A stretch of DNA of 64,000 nucleotides from JASHVB01 sp036489395 (GTDB lineage Bacteria; Pseudomonadota; Alphaproteobacteria; Acetobacterales; Acetobacteraceae): the NCBI GenBank assembly GCA_036489395.1, contig DASXFW010000075.1, positions 53,530 to 117,529 on the forward strand, written 5' to 3'. The notes beneath the pieces were generated by a model that saw only the letters and a program-made list of their open reading frames with translations, had not been told where the DNA came from and did not search any database. Position 1 is the stretch's first letter. Each line of letters begins with the position of its first letter. The translations under genes were made by a program, and so were the position numbers. Below, piece after piece: positions 9,231-24,425 of this stretch.

Positions 9231-10313
9231 ATGGCCATGCGCGACGAAACCCGGATGCTGTTGGAAAGCGTGGGACGCTTGTTCGAGGACAAGTGTTCCA
9301 AGCAGGTGGTCGATCGAGCCGAAAAGGGCGAGTTCGCCGCGGAACTTTGGCAGGCGATCAGCGAGACCGGCGTGCCGTTGGCCGCGCTTCCCGAATCCGC
9401 CGGTGGAGCCGATGCGGAATGGTCCGACCTTTATGCCGTGCTTCGCGTCGCCGGCCGTTACGCCGCGCCAATCCCTCTGGCCGAGACGATGCTGGCCGGT
9501 TGGATCGCTGCGGCTGCCGGACTGGAACTTTCCGATGGGCCGATGACCGTGGGACCGGTGCGCGCCGGCGACTCTCTTAAGTTAGCGCGTGACGGCAATG
9601 GCTGGCGACTGTCCGGCCGCGCCAGCCGTCTGCCGTATGCGGGTGCGGCGCGGCGTATCGTTCTGCTGGCGGATGGGCCGGATGGCGAGATGGCGGTGAC
9701 GCTGAATGGCACGGAAGGCGCCGACGTGGCACACGGCCGCAACATTGCCGGCGAGCCGCGTGACACGCTGGCATTCTCCGGCCTGCGTCTGTCGGCCGAT
9801 GCGGCGGCGCCGATCGGCAGCGGAACGACCCGCGCGGCGCTGTACCGCCGCGGTGCGCTGGCCCGCGCCACGATGATGTCGGGTGCGTTGGAACGCGCGA
9901 TGGACCTCGCGGTCAACTACGCGCAGGAGCGCCAGCAGTTCGGCCGGCCGATCTCCAAATTCCAGGCGGTGCAGCAGAACCTCGCAGTGCTGGCCGGACA
10001 AACCGCGGCCGCCGTCGCCGCTGCCAATGTCGGCATCGACGCGCTATCGCGCAACGATCCGGACGCGGAGGAATTCTACGTCGCTGTCGCCAAGACGCGC
10101 GTGGGCGAGGCGGCAACCCTGGCCTGCGAGATCGCCCACCAGGTGCACGGCGCTATCGGCTTTACCCAGGAATACGCGCTGCAGCTATCGACGCGGCGGC
10201 TATGGTCATGGCGCGAGGAATTCGGTCCCGACCCCGAATGGGCTGCTCGCGTCGGCGCCTTCATCTGCGCCCGTGGCGCCGATCAGCTTTGGCCGACGCT
10301 CACCGCCCTGTAA
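9231..10313 (+). CDS. Acyl-CoA dehydrogenase, second paralogue
   Basis: A 360-residue acyl-CoA dehydrogenase, shorter and more divergent in the middle domain than its neighbour (its SGRASRLPYAGAARRIVLLA region is reduced). The C-terminal half retains ERQQFGRPISKFQAVQQNLA and the QVHGAIGFTQEYALQLSTRRLW block, where the Glu of TQEY is the expected position of the catalytic base. GAAGGAGGG precedes the ATG. The pair probably acts on one substrate. A 336-bp gap follows. Confidence 0.87.
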   Translation: MAMRDETRMLLESVGRLFEDKCSKQVVDRAEKGEFAAELWQAISETGVPLAALPESAGGADAEWSDLYAVLRVAGRYAAPIPLAETMLAGWIAAAAGLELSDGPMTVGPVRAGDSLKLARDGNGWRLSGRASRLPYAGAARRIVLLADGPDGEMAVTLNGTEGADVAHGRNIAGEPRDTLAFSGLRLSADAAAPIGSGTTRAALYRRGALARATMMSGALERAMDLAVNYAQERQQFGRPISKFQAVQQNLAVLAGQTAAAVAAANVGIDALSRNDPDAEEFYVAVAKTRVGEAATLACEIAHQVHGAIGFTQEYALQLSTRRLWSWREEFGPDPEWAARVGAFICARGADQLWPTLTAL

Positions 10314-10649
10314 TCACGCGGCCGTTGTGCCGCCATTGCAATCAAAAAGTGGTGAACGGCACCCGCGATTTGTGCTGACGACCTTCCGGCACGGCAATGC
10401 TGCGCATCCGGACCATTCTCCGATCGACGTTTCTTGCCGATTTTTCATGCACTTTTCGTGATCCTTCAGATCAAATGACGTTGCATGCGCCGCGTTCACG
10501 GACGCGTTACCAAACCCCGTCGGAAAATAACACGCTGGACTGCCGGAAGCTGTCATCAATAAGTTATCGGCTCGCGATGCGGCGAGGTGGGGCATCCCAC
10601 CTGGCCGCATCGCACTTGTCTTCACAAAGAATGCGAGGGGCGCGGCCTG
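10314..10649. other. Intergenic/leader region upstream of poly-HAMP kinase
   Basis: 336 bp with no supported gene. It is AT-richer than its surroundings in the middle (around 10430-10560) and ends in a strong hairpin (10574-10613) just before the kinase start. The kinase promoter is probably here, but no confident -35/-10 pair could be assigned by eye. Confidence 0.5.
10574..10613 (+). promoter_or_regulatory. Long hairpin in the leader of the poly-HAMP kinase gene
   Basis: An 18-bp stem with a single mismatch closes on a GCAT tetraloop (arms 10574-10591 and 10596-10613). It lies 36 bp upstream of the kinase ATG and 260 bp after the preceding operon. No T-run follows, so it is a poor intrinsic terminator. 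It may be a leader RNA structure or an operator. Confidence 0.6.
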
Positions 10650-16991
<6,342 letters not shown>

Positions 16992-17006
16992 CGAGGATTT
17001 CCGCCT

Positions 17007-18704
17007 GTGAATGTTATCACGCACACGCCGTTAGAGAAGGTGAACATCCTTCTCGTCGATGACCAGCCCGCCAAGCTGCTGAGCTATGAGGTCATTCTCG
17101 GCGAGCTGGGCGAGAACCTGGTGAAGGCCAACTCGGCCAACGAGGCACTTGAGCAATTGCTCAGGAACGAGATCGCCGTCGTGCTGATCGATGTCTGCAT
17201 GCCGGACCTCGATGGTTTCGAGCTGGCCGCGATGATTCGCGAGCATCCGCGGTTCAAGCGAACGGCGCTCATTTTCGTCTCGGCGATCATGATGTCGGAT
17301 CTGGACCGGCTGCGCGGGTATGAGCTCGGTGCCGTGGATTATGTGCCGGTGCCGTTTACGCCGGAGCTGCTGCGCGCCAAGGTGCGGGTGTTCGCCGATC
17401 TTTACCGCAAGACACGGGATCTCGAGCTGCTGAACAGCGAGCTCGAGCGGCGGGTTGAGGAGCGGACCGCAGAGCTGGCGCAGGCCAATGCCGACCTGGA
17501 GCGTCGGGTCGAGGAGCGCACGCGCGAGCGCGAGGCGGCGCTGGCGCAAGTGCACGAGATGCAGAAGATGGAGAGTCTGGGCCAGCTTACAGGTGGCGTG
17601 GCGCACGACTTCAACAATCTGCTTATGGTGATCCTGGGGAACCTGCAGCTTCTGCGAAAGCGCGTGCCGGATGAGCCGCGCTTCACCCGGCTGATCGATG
17701 GCGCGATGCAGGGTGCCGATCGCGGCGCGACGCTGACCAAGCGCATGCTGGCCTTCGCGCGCCGGCAGGAGCTGAAGCCGGAGACAGTCGATGTGATGCG
17801 GCTGGTCAGTGGCATGGAAGAGCTGCTGCGTCGCACGTTAGGGCCGACCATACAGATCAGCATTGATTCCCGTCACGACCTGCCGGCGATTCGCGTCGAT
17901 CCAAATCAACTCGAGCTGGCATTGTTGAATTTAGCGTTGAATGCACGCGACGCGATGCCGCTGGGCGGGCGGCTCGGCATTGCGGCGCAGCGCAAATCGT
18001 CTCGCGGCGGACCCGCGGGTCTGGCTAACGGCGATTACGTTTGCGTTGCGGTGACGGACAGCGGCACGGGGATGGACCAACCGACGTTGAAACGCGCGAC
18101 CGAGCCGTTCTTCACAACGAAAGGTGCCGGCAAGGGCACGGGCCTTGGACTTTCGATGGTGGATGGGCTTGCCGCGCAGTCTGAAGGCGCGATGCGCATC
18201 ACCAGCCGGGTCGGTTCGGGCACCACCGTGGAATTGTGGCTGCCGGTGTCGGAACGTGTCGCGGCCGAGGTGCCTGCGTCCACGGCGACCATTTCCGGGT
18301 CGGGCCGTTGCTTTCGCATCATGGTGGTGGATGACGATCTGCTGATTGGCGCTGCGACCGCGGCGATGCTGGAAGACCTCGGGCATGTGGTTGTTGAATC
18401 GACGTCAGGTGCACGGGCGTTGGACATGCTGCGGTTGGGTGCGAAAGTCGATCTGGTGATCACCGATCAGGCCATGCCGAACATGACCGGAACGGAACTG
18501 GCGCGTCAGATCAAGCAAGATTGGCCGCGTCTGCCGATCGTTCTGGCGACTGGATACGCGGATCTTCCGAATGGTGAGGACCCGGGATTGCCGCGATTGT
18601 CCAAGCCATACCGACAGGAAGAACTGGCCACGGTCATCGCGACCGTGTTCGAAGGCAGCGATGCAGGCAACGTGATTTCGCTCGACGCTGCCAGGCGCGC
18701 CTGA
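17007..18704 (+). CDS. Hybrid histidine kinase, REC-HisKA-HATPase-REC
   Basis: A 565-residue soluble two-component protein. An N-terminal receiver (residues 12-130, NILLVDDQPAK, phospho-Asp in LIDVCMPDLDG) is followed by a coiled coil with a duplicated ERRVEERT segment, a HisKA box GGVAHDFNNLL, a HATPase domain (NLALNARDA, DSGTGM, GKGTGLGLSMV) and a C-terminal receiver (IMVVDDDLLIG, Asp in ITDQAMPNMTG). GTG start 15 bp after the poly-HAMP kinase stop. It is probably co-expressed and may receive phosphate from, or feed, the receivers of that kinase; no DNA-binding output protein is encoded nearby. It converges on ureG with a 26-bp gap. Confidence 0.9.
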   Translation: MNVITHTPLEKVNILLVDDQPAKLLSYEVILGELGENLVKANSANEALEQLLRNEIAVVLIDVCMPDLDGFELAAMIREHPRFKRTALIFVSAIMMSDLDRLRGYELGAVDYVPVPFTPELLRAKVRVFADLYRKTRDLELLNSELERRVEERTAELAQANADLERRVEERTREREAALAQVHEMQKMESLGQLTGGVAHDFNNLLMVILGNLQLLRKRVPDEPRFTRLIDGAMQGADRGATLTKRMLAFARRQELKPETVDVMRLVSGMEELLRRTLGPTIQISIDSRHDLPAIRVDPNQLELALLNLALNARDAMPLGGRLGIAAQRKSSRGGPAGLANGDYVCVAVTDSGTGMDQPTLKRATEPFFTTKGAGKGTGLGLSMVDGLAAQSEGAMRITSRVGSGTTVELWLPVSERVAAEVPASTATISGSGRCFRIMVVDDDLLIGAATAAMLEDLGHVVVESTSGARALDMLRLGAKVDLVITDQAMPNMTGTELARQIKQDWPRLPIVLATGYADLPNGEDPGLPRLSKPYRQEELATVIATVFEGSDAGNVISLDAARRA

Positions 18705-18730
18705 TCTGTTAGTTGCGGTACGAACCGCCG

Positions 18731-19357
18731 TCAGGCTGTTCGTAGTCCGCCGCGTTGTTCGATCAGCGTCGCGACCTCCGTGACACCGACGCCGGCGCGG
18801 ATATTGGCGAACACGAACGGCCTCTCCCCGCGCATCCTGCGTGCGTCGCGATCCATTATCTCCAGGCTGGCGCCGACGAATGGCGCGAGGTCTATCTTGT
18901 TGATCACCAGAAGATCGCTGCGTGTGATGCCGGGGCCGCCTTTGCGGGGGATCTTGTCGCCGGCCGACACGTCGATGACGTAGATCGTCAGATCCGCAAG
19001 CTCCGGGCTGAACGTTGCTGCGAGGTTGTCGCCGCCGCTTTCTATCAGAACCATATCGAGTGCAGGAAACCGCCGGCATAGATCGTCAACACCGGCCAGG
19101 TTTATCGATGCATCCTCGCGGATTGCGGTATGCGGACAGCCGCCGGTTTCGATGCCAAGGATGCGTTCCGGCGGCAGCGATCCGGCGCGGGTGAGGAATT
19201 CGGCATCTTCTTTTGTGTAGATGTCGTTGGTGATGGCAGCGATGTCGTAGCGGTCACGCATGTGTTTGCACAAGGCGTCCATCAACGCGGTCTTGCCGCT
19301 GCCGACCGGACCGCCGATGCCGACACGCAGCGGGCCATTGGGGGATTTCAGGGTCAT
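18731..19357 (-). CDS. ureG: Urease accessory GTPase UreG
   Basis: A 208-residue SIMIBI-class GTPase that drives nickel insertion into urease. It shows the P-loop GGPVGSGKTAL, the metal-binding Cys-Pro-His (GGCPHTAIRED), ESGGDNLAATFSPELAD and the guanine-specificity NKIDLAP. It is the last gene of the urea operon and its ATG overlaps the ureF stop by 4 bp. Its stop lies 26 bp from the convergent kinase stop; a small GCGGT/ACCGC hairpin (18715-18728) sits between them. Confidence 0.97.
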   Translation of the reverse strand: MTLKSPNGPLRVGIGGPVGSGKTALMDALCKHMRDRYDIAAITNDIYTKEDAEFLTRAGSLPPERILGIETGGCPHTAIREDASINLAGVDDLCRRFPALDMVLIESGGDNLAATFSPELADLTIYVIDVSAGDKIPRKGGPGITRSDLLVINKIDLAPFVGASLEIMDRDARRMRGERPFVFANIRAGVGVTEVATLIEQRGGLRTA

Positions 19358-20049
19358 GATCGGAATAGCCTTGTGTATTGCGTTTCATGGCGCATGGCGG
19401 CGAGGTCGGAGCGGAAAGCGCAACCGCCGATCGCATCCAGCGTGGTGTCGCGAGTTTCGTCGGCGAGGTTGAGAACGGCAGGTTCCAACGCCGCGAGTAC
19501 GCGCAGGCCATCGGTCTGGCCAAGCGGTACGAGACGAACAGCGGCGGAGATCAGGTTGGCGGCGAATGCCTGGATGTAGGCCGCTGCCGTTGCGTCCTCG
19601 CTGACGCCGTGCCAGCCGGCAATGGCGCCGACGGCTACCGGGTAGGGGATTTGCTGCGGTAGTTGTGGGCCCCCCCAGACGCGGGCCGCGCGCAGAAAAG
19701 CTGTGCCCTGGCCAATGGTTTCGGCAAGCCGTTCGCGCGCCGGCGCGATGGCAGCCGCAAGCTCCACGATCCCGTCGAGCGTTGCTGGGTCGCGTGCCGC
19801 GCGGTGCGCATGACGCAGCAGGATCGCGTCGCTGCGGCCGCTGCCATGCAGCAGGATATCGGTCAGCCAATCGCGCAGCGTGTTGGCGTCGGAAATGTCG
19901 CCGGCTTCTACCGCCCATTCCAGCCCGTGGGAGCAAGCGAACGCGCCGGTGGGAAACGCGGGGGAAAGCCAGGCTAACAGGCGCAGCAGCGAGCCGGGTG
20001 CGAGATCGCCGCCGCCGCCAATGCCGCAAGTTGGTGTCTCAATGATCAT
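19354..20049 (-). CDS. ureF: Urease accessory protein UreF
   Basis: A 231-residue all-helical accessory protein that couples UreG GTPase activity to the urease-UreD complex. Family blocks are LLRLLAWLSPAFPTGAFACSHGLEWAVE at the N-terminus and LVPLGQTDGLRVLAALEP near the C-terminus. The ATG at 20049 overlaps the ureE end by 11 bp; longer upstream starts would only run back through the His-rich ureE tail. Confidence 0.95.
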   Translation of the reverse strand: MIIETPTCGIGGGGDLAPGSLLRLLAWLSPAFPTGAFACSHGLEWAVEAGDISDANTLRDWLTDILLHGSGRSDAILLRHAHRAARDPATLDGIVELAAAIAPARERLAETIGQGTAFLRAARVWGGPQLPQQIPYPVAVGAIAGWHGVSEDATAAAYIQAFAANLISAAVRLVPLGQTDGLRVLAALEPAVLNLADETRDTTLDAIGGCAFRSDLAAMRHETQYTRLFRS

Positions 20050-20491
20050 GATGATGGTGTCCGCCAGCATAGGCGCCGGTCGCCGGGTCGAATGGTGCCT
20101 CAATCGCATCGACGTGGCCGCCGAGGCCTTCCACCATCTCCTCGATCACATGATCGGCGCGGATGCGCAGACGATCGCCCAGTACCTGCACTGGCAGATG
20201 CCGGTTGCCGAGGTGCCAGGCGATGAGGACCAATTCGCCCTCATCGTGCGCGTGGATTTCCAGCAGCTTTTCCGGACGGGCGCGGATCCGAACCACACCT
20301 CCCGTTTCCAGCGAAAGCCCGTCGCCGTCGCGCAGGTGCGTCGCATGTGGAAGATCGACCAGCACTTCGGTGCCGCGCTCGCCGTGCAGTACAATGCGGC
20401 GGCGATGACGATCCTCGTAATCAAGCAGGACGCGGTCCACCTCGTGTGCCGCGTTCCAGGTTCCGGCCAAGAGAACTTGGGTGGCACGCAT
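20039..20491 (-). CDS. ureE: Urease nickel metallochaperone UreE
   Basis: A 150-residue nickel-binding chaperone with the usual N-terminal domain (MRATQVLLAG) and C-terminal metal-binding domain (LGNRHLPVQV contains the conserved central His), ending in a short His tail GGHHHHDH. Start and ureC stop share one base (TGATG), so translation is probably coupled. Confidence 0.95.
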   Translation of the reverse strand: MRATQVLLAGTWNAAHEVDRVLLDYEDRHRRRIVLHGERGTEVLVDLPHATHLRDGDGLSLETGGVVRIRARPEKLLEIHAHDEGELVLIAWHLGNRHLPVQVLGDRLRIRADHVIEEMVEGLGGHVDAIEAPFDPATGAYAGGHHHHDH

Positions 20492-22197
20492 CAGAACAGA
20501 AAGTAACGTTGTGCCATCGGCAGGATGGTCGCAGGTTCGCAGGTCAACAGCACGCCGTCGGCGCGCACTTCGTAGGTTTCCGGGTCCACCTCGATGACGG
20601 GTGTCGCATCGTTGTGGATCATTGATTTCTTGCTGATGCCGCCGCGGACGTTGGTCACCGGCAGCAGGCGGCGGTGCAGTCTCAGTGCGTCGCCGATGCC
20701 GGCATCCAGCGCCGCTGTCGAAACGAACGTGACACAGCTTTCCGCCATGGCATGGCCGAATGCGCCGAACATCGGCCGGTAGTGCACGGGCTGCGGCGTG
20801 GGGATCGAGGCGTTCGGGTCGCCCATTGGCGCGCATGCGATGCTGCCGCCTTTGATTATCAGGTCGGGCTTCACGCCGAAGAACGCCGGCGACCACAGTA
20901 CCAGATCGGCGAGCTTGCCCTGCTCGATCGAGCCGATCTCCTGCGCCAGGCCCTGCGCGATCGCGGGGTTGATGGTGTATTTGGCGATATAACGCTTCAC
21001 CCGCGCGTTGTCCGCGGCACCGTCGCCAGGCAACGATCCACGCTGCGTCTTCATCTTATGCGCGGTCTGCCAGGTGCGGATGATCACCTCGCCGACGCGG
21101 CCCATCGCCTGGCTGTCGGATGACAGCATGGATAACGCGCCGATGTCGTGCAGGATGTCTTCCGCCGCGATCGTCTCCTTGCGGATGCGGCTTTCGGCAA
21201 AGGCAACATCTTCGGGGATGGAGCTGTCCAGGTGATGGCAGACCATCAGCATGTCCAAGTGCTCGTCCAGCGTGTTGGCTGTGTAGGGGCGGGTCGGATT
21301 GGTCGAGCTGGGCAGCACATTCGCCAGGCCGGCAACCTTGATGATGTCGGGCGCATGTCCGCCGCCGGCGCCTTCCGTATGGAAGGCGTGGATGGTGCGC
21401 CCCTTGAAAGCGGCGATGGTGTCTTCGACGAAGCCGGACTCGTTCAACGTGTCGGTGTGGATCATCACCTGCACGTCGTAGCGATCCGCGACGGACAGCG
21501 CGCAGTCGATCGCCGCCGGCGTGGTGCCCCAGTCTTCATGCAGTTTCAAACACGAAGCGCCGGCGCGGAGCATTTCCTCCAACGCCGCAGGCTGTGACGC
21601 GTTGCCCTTGCCGGCGAACGCGAGATTGACCGGCAATCCTTCAGCGGCCTGCAACATGCGCGCGAGATGCCACGGTCCCGGCGTACACGTGGTCGCCGCT
21701 GTTCCTGTCGCCGGTCCCGTGCCACCGCCGACCATCGTGGTGATGCCGGATGCGATTGCGTCTTCCACCTGTTGTGGACATATGAAATGAATATGGCTGT
21801 CGATGCCGCCGGCAGTCAGGATCTTGCCTTCGCCGGCAATGATCTCGGTGCCCGGGCCGATGATGATATCGACGTTTGGCTGTACGTCGGGGTTGCCGGC
21901 TTTGCCAATGCGGGCGATGCGCCCGTTGGTAATCGCGACGTCCGCCTTCACAATGCCCCAGTGATCGATGATCAGCGCGTTGGTGATGACAGTGTCCACC
22001 GCGCCCTCGGCCTGTGACGCCTGCGATTGCCCCATGCCGTCGCGAATCACCTTGCCGCCGCCGAACTTCACTTCCTCGCCGTAGGTGGTGAAGTCATGTT
22101 CCACTTCGACGATCAGATCGGTGTCGGCCAGGCGCACGCGGTCGCCCGTGGTCGGGCCGAACATGTCCGCATAGGCGCGGCGAGTGATACGGGCCAT
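20491..22197 (-). CDS. ureC: Urease alpha subunit
   Basis: A 568-residue catalytic subunit hydrolysing urea to ammonia and carbamate in the cytoplasm. All active-site residues are present: nickel ligands His135, His137, His247, His273 and Asp361, the carbamylated Lys218 (CLKLHEDWG), and the mobile-flap Cys320-His321-His322. Numbering is one higher than in the Klebsiella enzyme. It is linked to ureB by a one-base TGATG overlap. Confidence 0.98.
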   Translation of the reverse strand: MARITRRAYADMFGPTTGDRVRLADTDLIVEVEHDFTTYGEEVKFGGGKVIRDGMGQSQASQAEGAVDTVITNALIIDHWGIVKADVAITNGRIARIGKAGNPDVQPNVDIIIGPGTEIIAGEGKILTAGGIDSHIHFICPQQVEDAIASGITTMVGGGTGPATGTAATTCTPGPWHLARMLQAAEGLPVNLAFAGKGNASQPAALEEMLRAGASCLKLHEDWGTTPAAIDCALSVADRYDVQVMIHTDTLNESGFVEDTIAAFKGRTIHAFHTEGAGGGHAPDIIKVAGLANVLPSSTNPTRPYTANTLDEHLDMLMVCHHLDSSIPEDVAFAESRIRKETIAAEDILHDIGALSMLSSDSQAMGRVGEVIIRTWQTAHKMKTQRGSLPGDGAADNARVKRYIAKYTINPAIAQGLAQEIGSIEQGKLADLVLWSPAFFGVKPDLIIKGGSIACAPMGDPNASIPTPQPVHYRPMFGAFGHAMAESCVTFVSTAALDAGIGDALRLHRRLLPVTNVRGGISKKSMIHNDATPVIEVDPETYEVRADGVLLTCEPATILPMAQRYFLF

Positions 22198-22508
22198 CAG
22201 TCGAGCGCTCCCATCACGGCTCCGCGGAATCCGTGCACGACACGCTTGCCGCGGAATGGCACCAGCGTGATTTCGCGCGTTTGGCCTGGTTCGAACCGGA
22301 CGGCGGTACCTGCGGCGATGTCCAGGCGTTGGCCACGAGCGGCGATACGATCGAATGACAGTGCCGGGTTGGTTTCGGCAAAATGGTAGTGGCTGCCTAC
22401 CTGGATCGGGCGGTCTCCGGTATTTGCCACGGTCAGCGTGGTGCGCAACAGGCCGGCGTTGAGCTCGATATCGCCAGGCTGGGGAAAGACTTCGCCGGGA
22501 ATGCTCAT
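22197..22508 (-). CDS. ureB: Urease beta subunit
   Basis: A 103-residue structural subunit, close to the usual length. It begins MSIPGEVFP and holds the conserved VGSHYHFAETNPALSFDR and GTAVRFEPGQ blocks. ATGA overlap with ureA upstream. Confidence 0.97.
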   Translation of the reverse strand: MSIPGEVFPQPGDIELNAGLLRTTLTVANTGDRPIQVGSHYHFAETNPALSFDRIAARGQRLDIAAGTAVRFEPGQTREITLVPFRGKRVVHGFRGAVMGALD

Positions 22509-22807
22509 CGGATCGGCTCGTGCACGGTTACCAACTTTGTGCCGTCGGGGAACGTCGCCTCCACCTGCACGTCGTGGATCATTTCCGCCACGCCCTCCAT
22601 CACTTGCTCTCGCGTCAGCACCTTCGCGCCGTGCTGCATCAGGTCGGCCACGCTGCGTCCGTCGCGGGCACCCTCGACGACAAAGTCTGTGATCAGGGCT
22701 ACGGCTTCGGGATGGTTCAGCTTAACGCCGCGTTCCAGGCGTCGTCGCGCAACCATCGCAGCCATGCTGATCAGCAGCTTGTCCTTCTCGCGGGGCGTCA
22801 AATTCAT
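22505..22807 (-). CDS. ureA: Urease gamma subunit
   Basis: A 100-residue subunit beginning MNLTPREKDKLLI and ending VTVHEPIR, the standard gamma-chain ends. Its ATG has GAGGG upstream. Unlike the other gene joints it is separated from ureD by about 100 bp, which contain a degenerate family B palindrome. Confidence 0.97.
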   Translation of the reverse strand: MNLTPREKDKLLISMAAMVARRRLERGVKLNHPEAVALITDFVVEGARDGRSVADLMQHGAKVLTREQVMEGVAEMIHDVQVEATFPDGTKLVTVHEPIR

Positions 22808-22839
22808 GCGGTTGCCCTCTGTCCTATCATTACGAAAAG

Positions 22840-22900
22840 CGCCGCGACGAAACCATCTCACGTGGGAGATAGCTTCGGCCTGCCGGCTTCGCAATGACAA
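22840..22900. repeat. Degenerate extragenic palindrome, family B copy 1
   Basis: Between ureD and ureA. It retains GGAGATAGCTTCGGCC and CTTCGCAATGAC, corresponding to the right arm of the better-preserved copies at 44017-44089 and 51131-51230; the left arm is largely eroded. Confidence 0.55.
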
Positions 22901-22906
22901 CGGGTA

Positions 22907-23752
22907 TCAGCATTGCCATACGCGGGGCAATGGACGTGGCCCGCGCAATGTTGCCAGCACTGCGACAACAGCGGAGCGCAACGCGGCCGCCGTTGTGGCG
23001 AGGATGCGCGTCAACAGCATGCCATTCCAGGCACTGGCGCCGCCCTCCGCGGGCACATCGGCCAACGCGGCGCGAACATGGTCCAACGTGGCCTCGGCGT
23101 CCGGGGCAACATGCACCATTGTTGCGACCGCGCGTGCACCTCCCGAAACAGCCTTTCGCGCCAGCAATGCGTCAATTCCGCCATCCAACCGGATCGCGTC
23201 ATGCAACAGTAGCCGCCCACCCCGACGCACGTGGATCAGATCGCGAAGACGACCGTGCCTGACGTGCTCGCCCATCGCCGTGCGTCCAAACACCAACGAC
23301 TCGACACCAAGAAAACAAGCGTCGTCAGAAAGCTCCACGTCCAGTCGCCGGTCCACGTTGCAGCGGTCGAAAAGCAGTGTTTCCTGCGGCAGCCATTCCA
23401 TGGAGGCGTAAGGCGCGACGGTAATCCGCGTGCGCACATGCGCTGCGTCAGACCCGTGCATTACGCGGTAGAAGCGTTCAGCGGCCTGCGTGGTGATGGT
23501 CGCGCGCGCGCCTTCGCTCACGTGAAGTGCGGTGTCCAATCGGTCCCCGCCCGCGACTCCGCCTGACGTGTTCAGAATGACGGCCGTCGTCCATGCTTCC
23601 GGTTCAACACGCGGGAATCGCGCTTGCAAGCAACTCACCTGCCGCAGATCATCCAGCACGGTCGCATCGCCGCGCCGGCGGAATGCAATGCGCAATTCGC
23701 CGTTCGCGCGTTGCAGCCTGCCGATATCAGACAGAGAGGCGGCGTCGTACAT
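22907..23752 (-). CDS. ureD: Urease accessory protein UreD
   Basis: A 281-residue scaffold that binds apo-urease and UreF during nickel loading. Characteristic blocks are NTSGGVAGGDRL, TTQAAERFYR and LPQETLLFDR. The start overlaps the urtE 3' end by 26 bp, which ties the transporter genes and the enzyme genes into one transcript. Confidence 0.94.
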   Translation of the reverse strand: MYDAASLSDIGRLQRANGELRIAFRRRGDATVLDDLRQVSCLQARFPRVEPEAWTTAVILNTSGGVAGGDRLDTALHVSEGARATITTQAAERFYRVMHGSDAAHVRTRITVAPYASMEWLPQETLLFDRCNVDRRLDVELSDDACFLGVESLVFGRTAMGEHVRHGRLRDLIHVRRGGRLLLHDAIRLDGGIDALLARKAVSGGARAVATMVHVAPDAEATLDHVRAALADVPAEGGASAWNGMLLTRILATTAAALRSAVVAVLATLRGPRPLPRVWQC

Positions 23753-24425
23753 CCGCTTCGTCGAGCTCCTCCCGAGGCCCGGACAGCACGATGTCCCCGC
23801 GGTCCATCACGACGATGGTCTGGGCCAGTTCCCGGGCGAAATCGTAGTATTGTTCCACCAGCAGGATGGCCATGTCGCCTTGCGAACGCAACAGGGCGAT
23901 CACCCGGCCGATGTCCTTGATGATGCTGGGCTGGATGCCCTCGGTCGGCTCGTCCAGCACCAGCAGCTTCGGCTTCATCACCAGCGCGCGCGCGATCGCA
24001 AGCTGCTGCTGTTGCCCGCCGGACAGATCGCCGCCGCGCCGCCGCAGCATGGTCTTCAACACCGGGAACAATTCGAAGATGTGGTCCGGCACGCGGCGCT
24101 GGCCACGCGGCAAAACGGCAAAGCCCGTCTCGAGATTCTCCCGCACGGTCAGCAGCGGGAAGATGTCGCGGCCCTGCGGCACCCAGGCGATGCCACGCCG
24201 CGCGCGTTCGTAAGTCGGCAGCGGCGTGATGTCCTCGCCGTTCCAGCGGATCGCTCCCGAGGTAATCGGATGGGCGCCGACGATCGCCCGCAGCAGCGAG
24301 GTCTTTCCCACACCATTGCGCCCGAGCAGACAGGTAACCGCGCCGGTCTCCGCCGTCAGCGACACCTGGCGCAACGCGATCGCTGCGCCGTAGTGCAGAT
24401 CGACGTTTTCCACTTCCAGTTTCAT
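23727..24425 (-). CDS. urtE: Urea ABC transporter ATP-binding protein UrtE
   Basis: A 232-residue LivF-type ATPase with Walker A GRNGVGKTS, signature LSGGQQQQLAIARAL and Walker B LLVLDEPTEGIQPS. ATG chosen at MKLEVENVDLHYG; it overlaps urtD by 4 bp. Works with UrtABCD in high-affinity urea uptake. Confidence 0.96.
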   Translation of the reverse strand: MKLEVENVDLHYGAAIALRQVSLTAETGAVTCLLGRNGVGKTSLLRAIVGAHPITSGAIRWNGEDITPLPTYERARRGIAWVPQGRDIFPLLTVRENLETGFAVLPRGQRRVPDHIFELFPVLKTMLRRRGGDLSGGQQQQLAIARALVMKPKLLVLDEPTEGIQPSIIKDIGRVIALLRSQGDMAILLVEQYYDFARELAQTIVVMDRGDIVLSGPREELDEADVRRRLSV

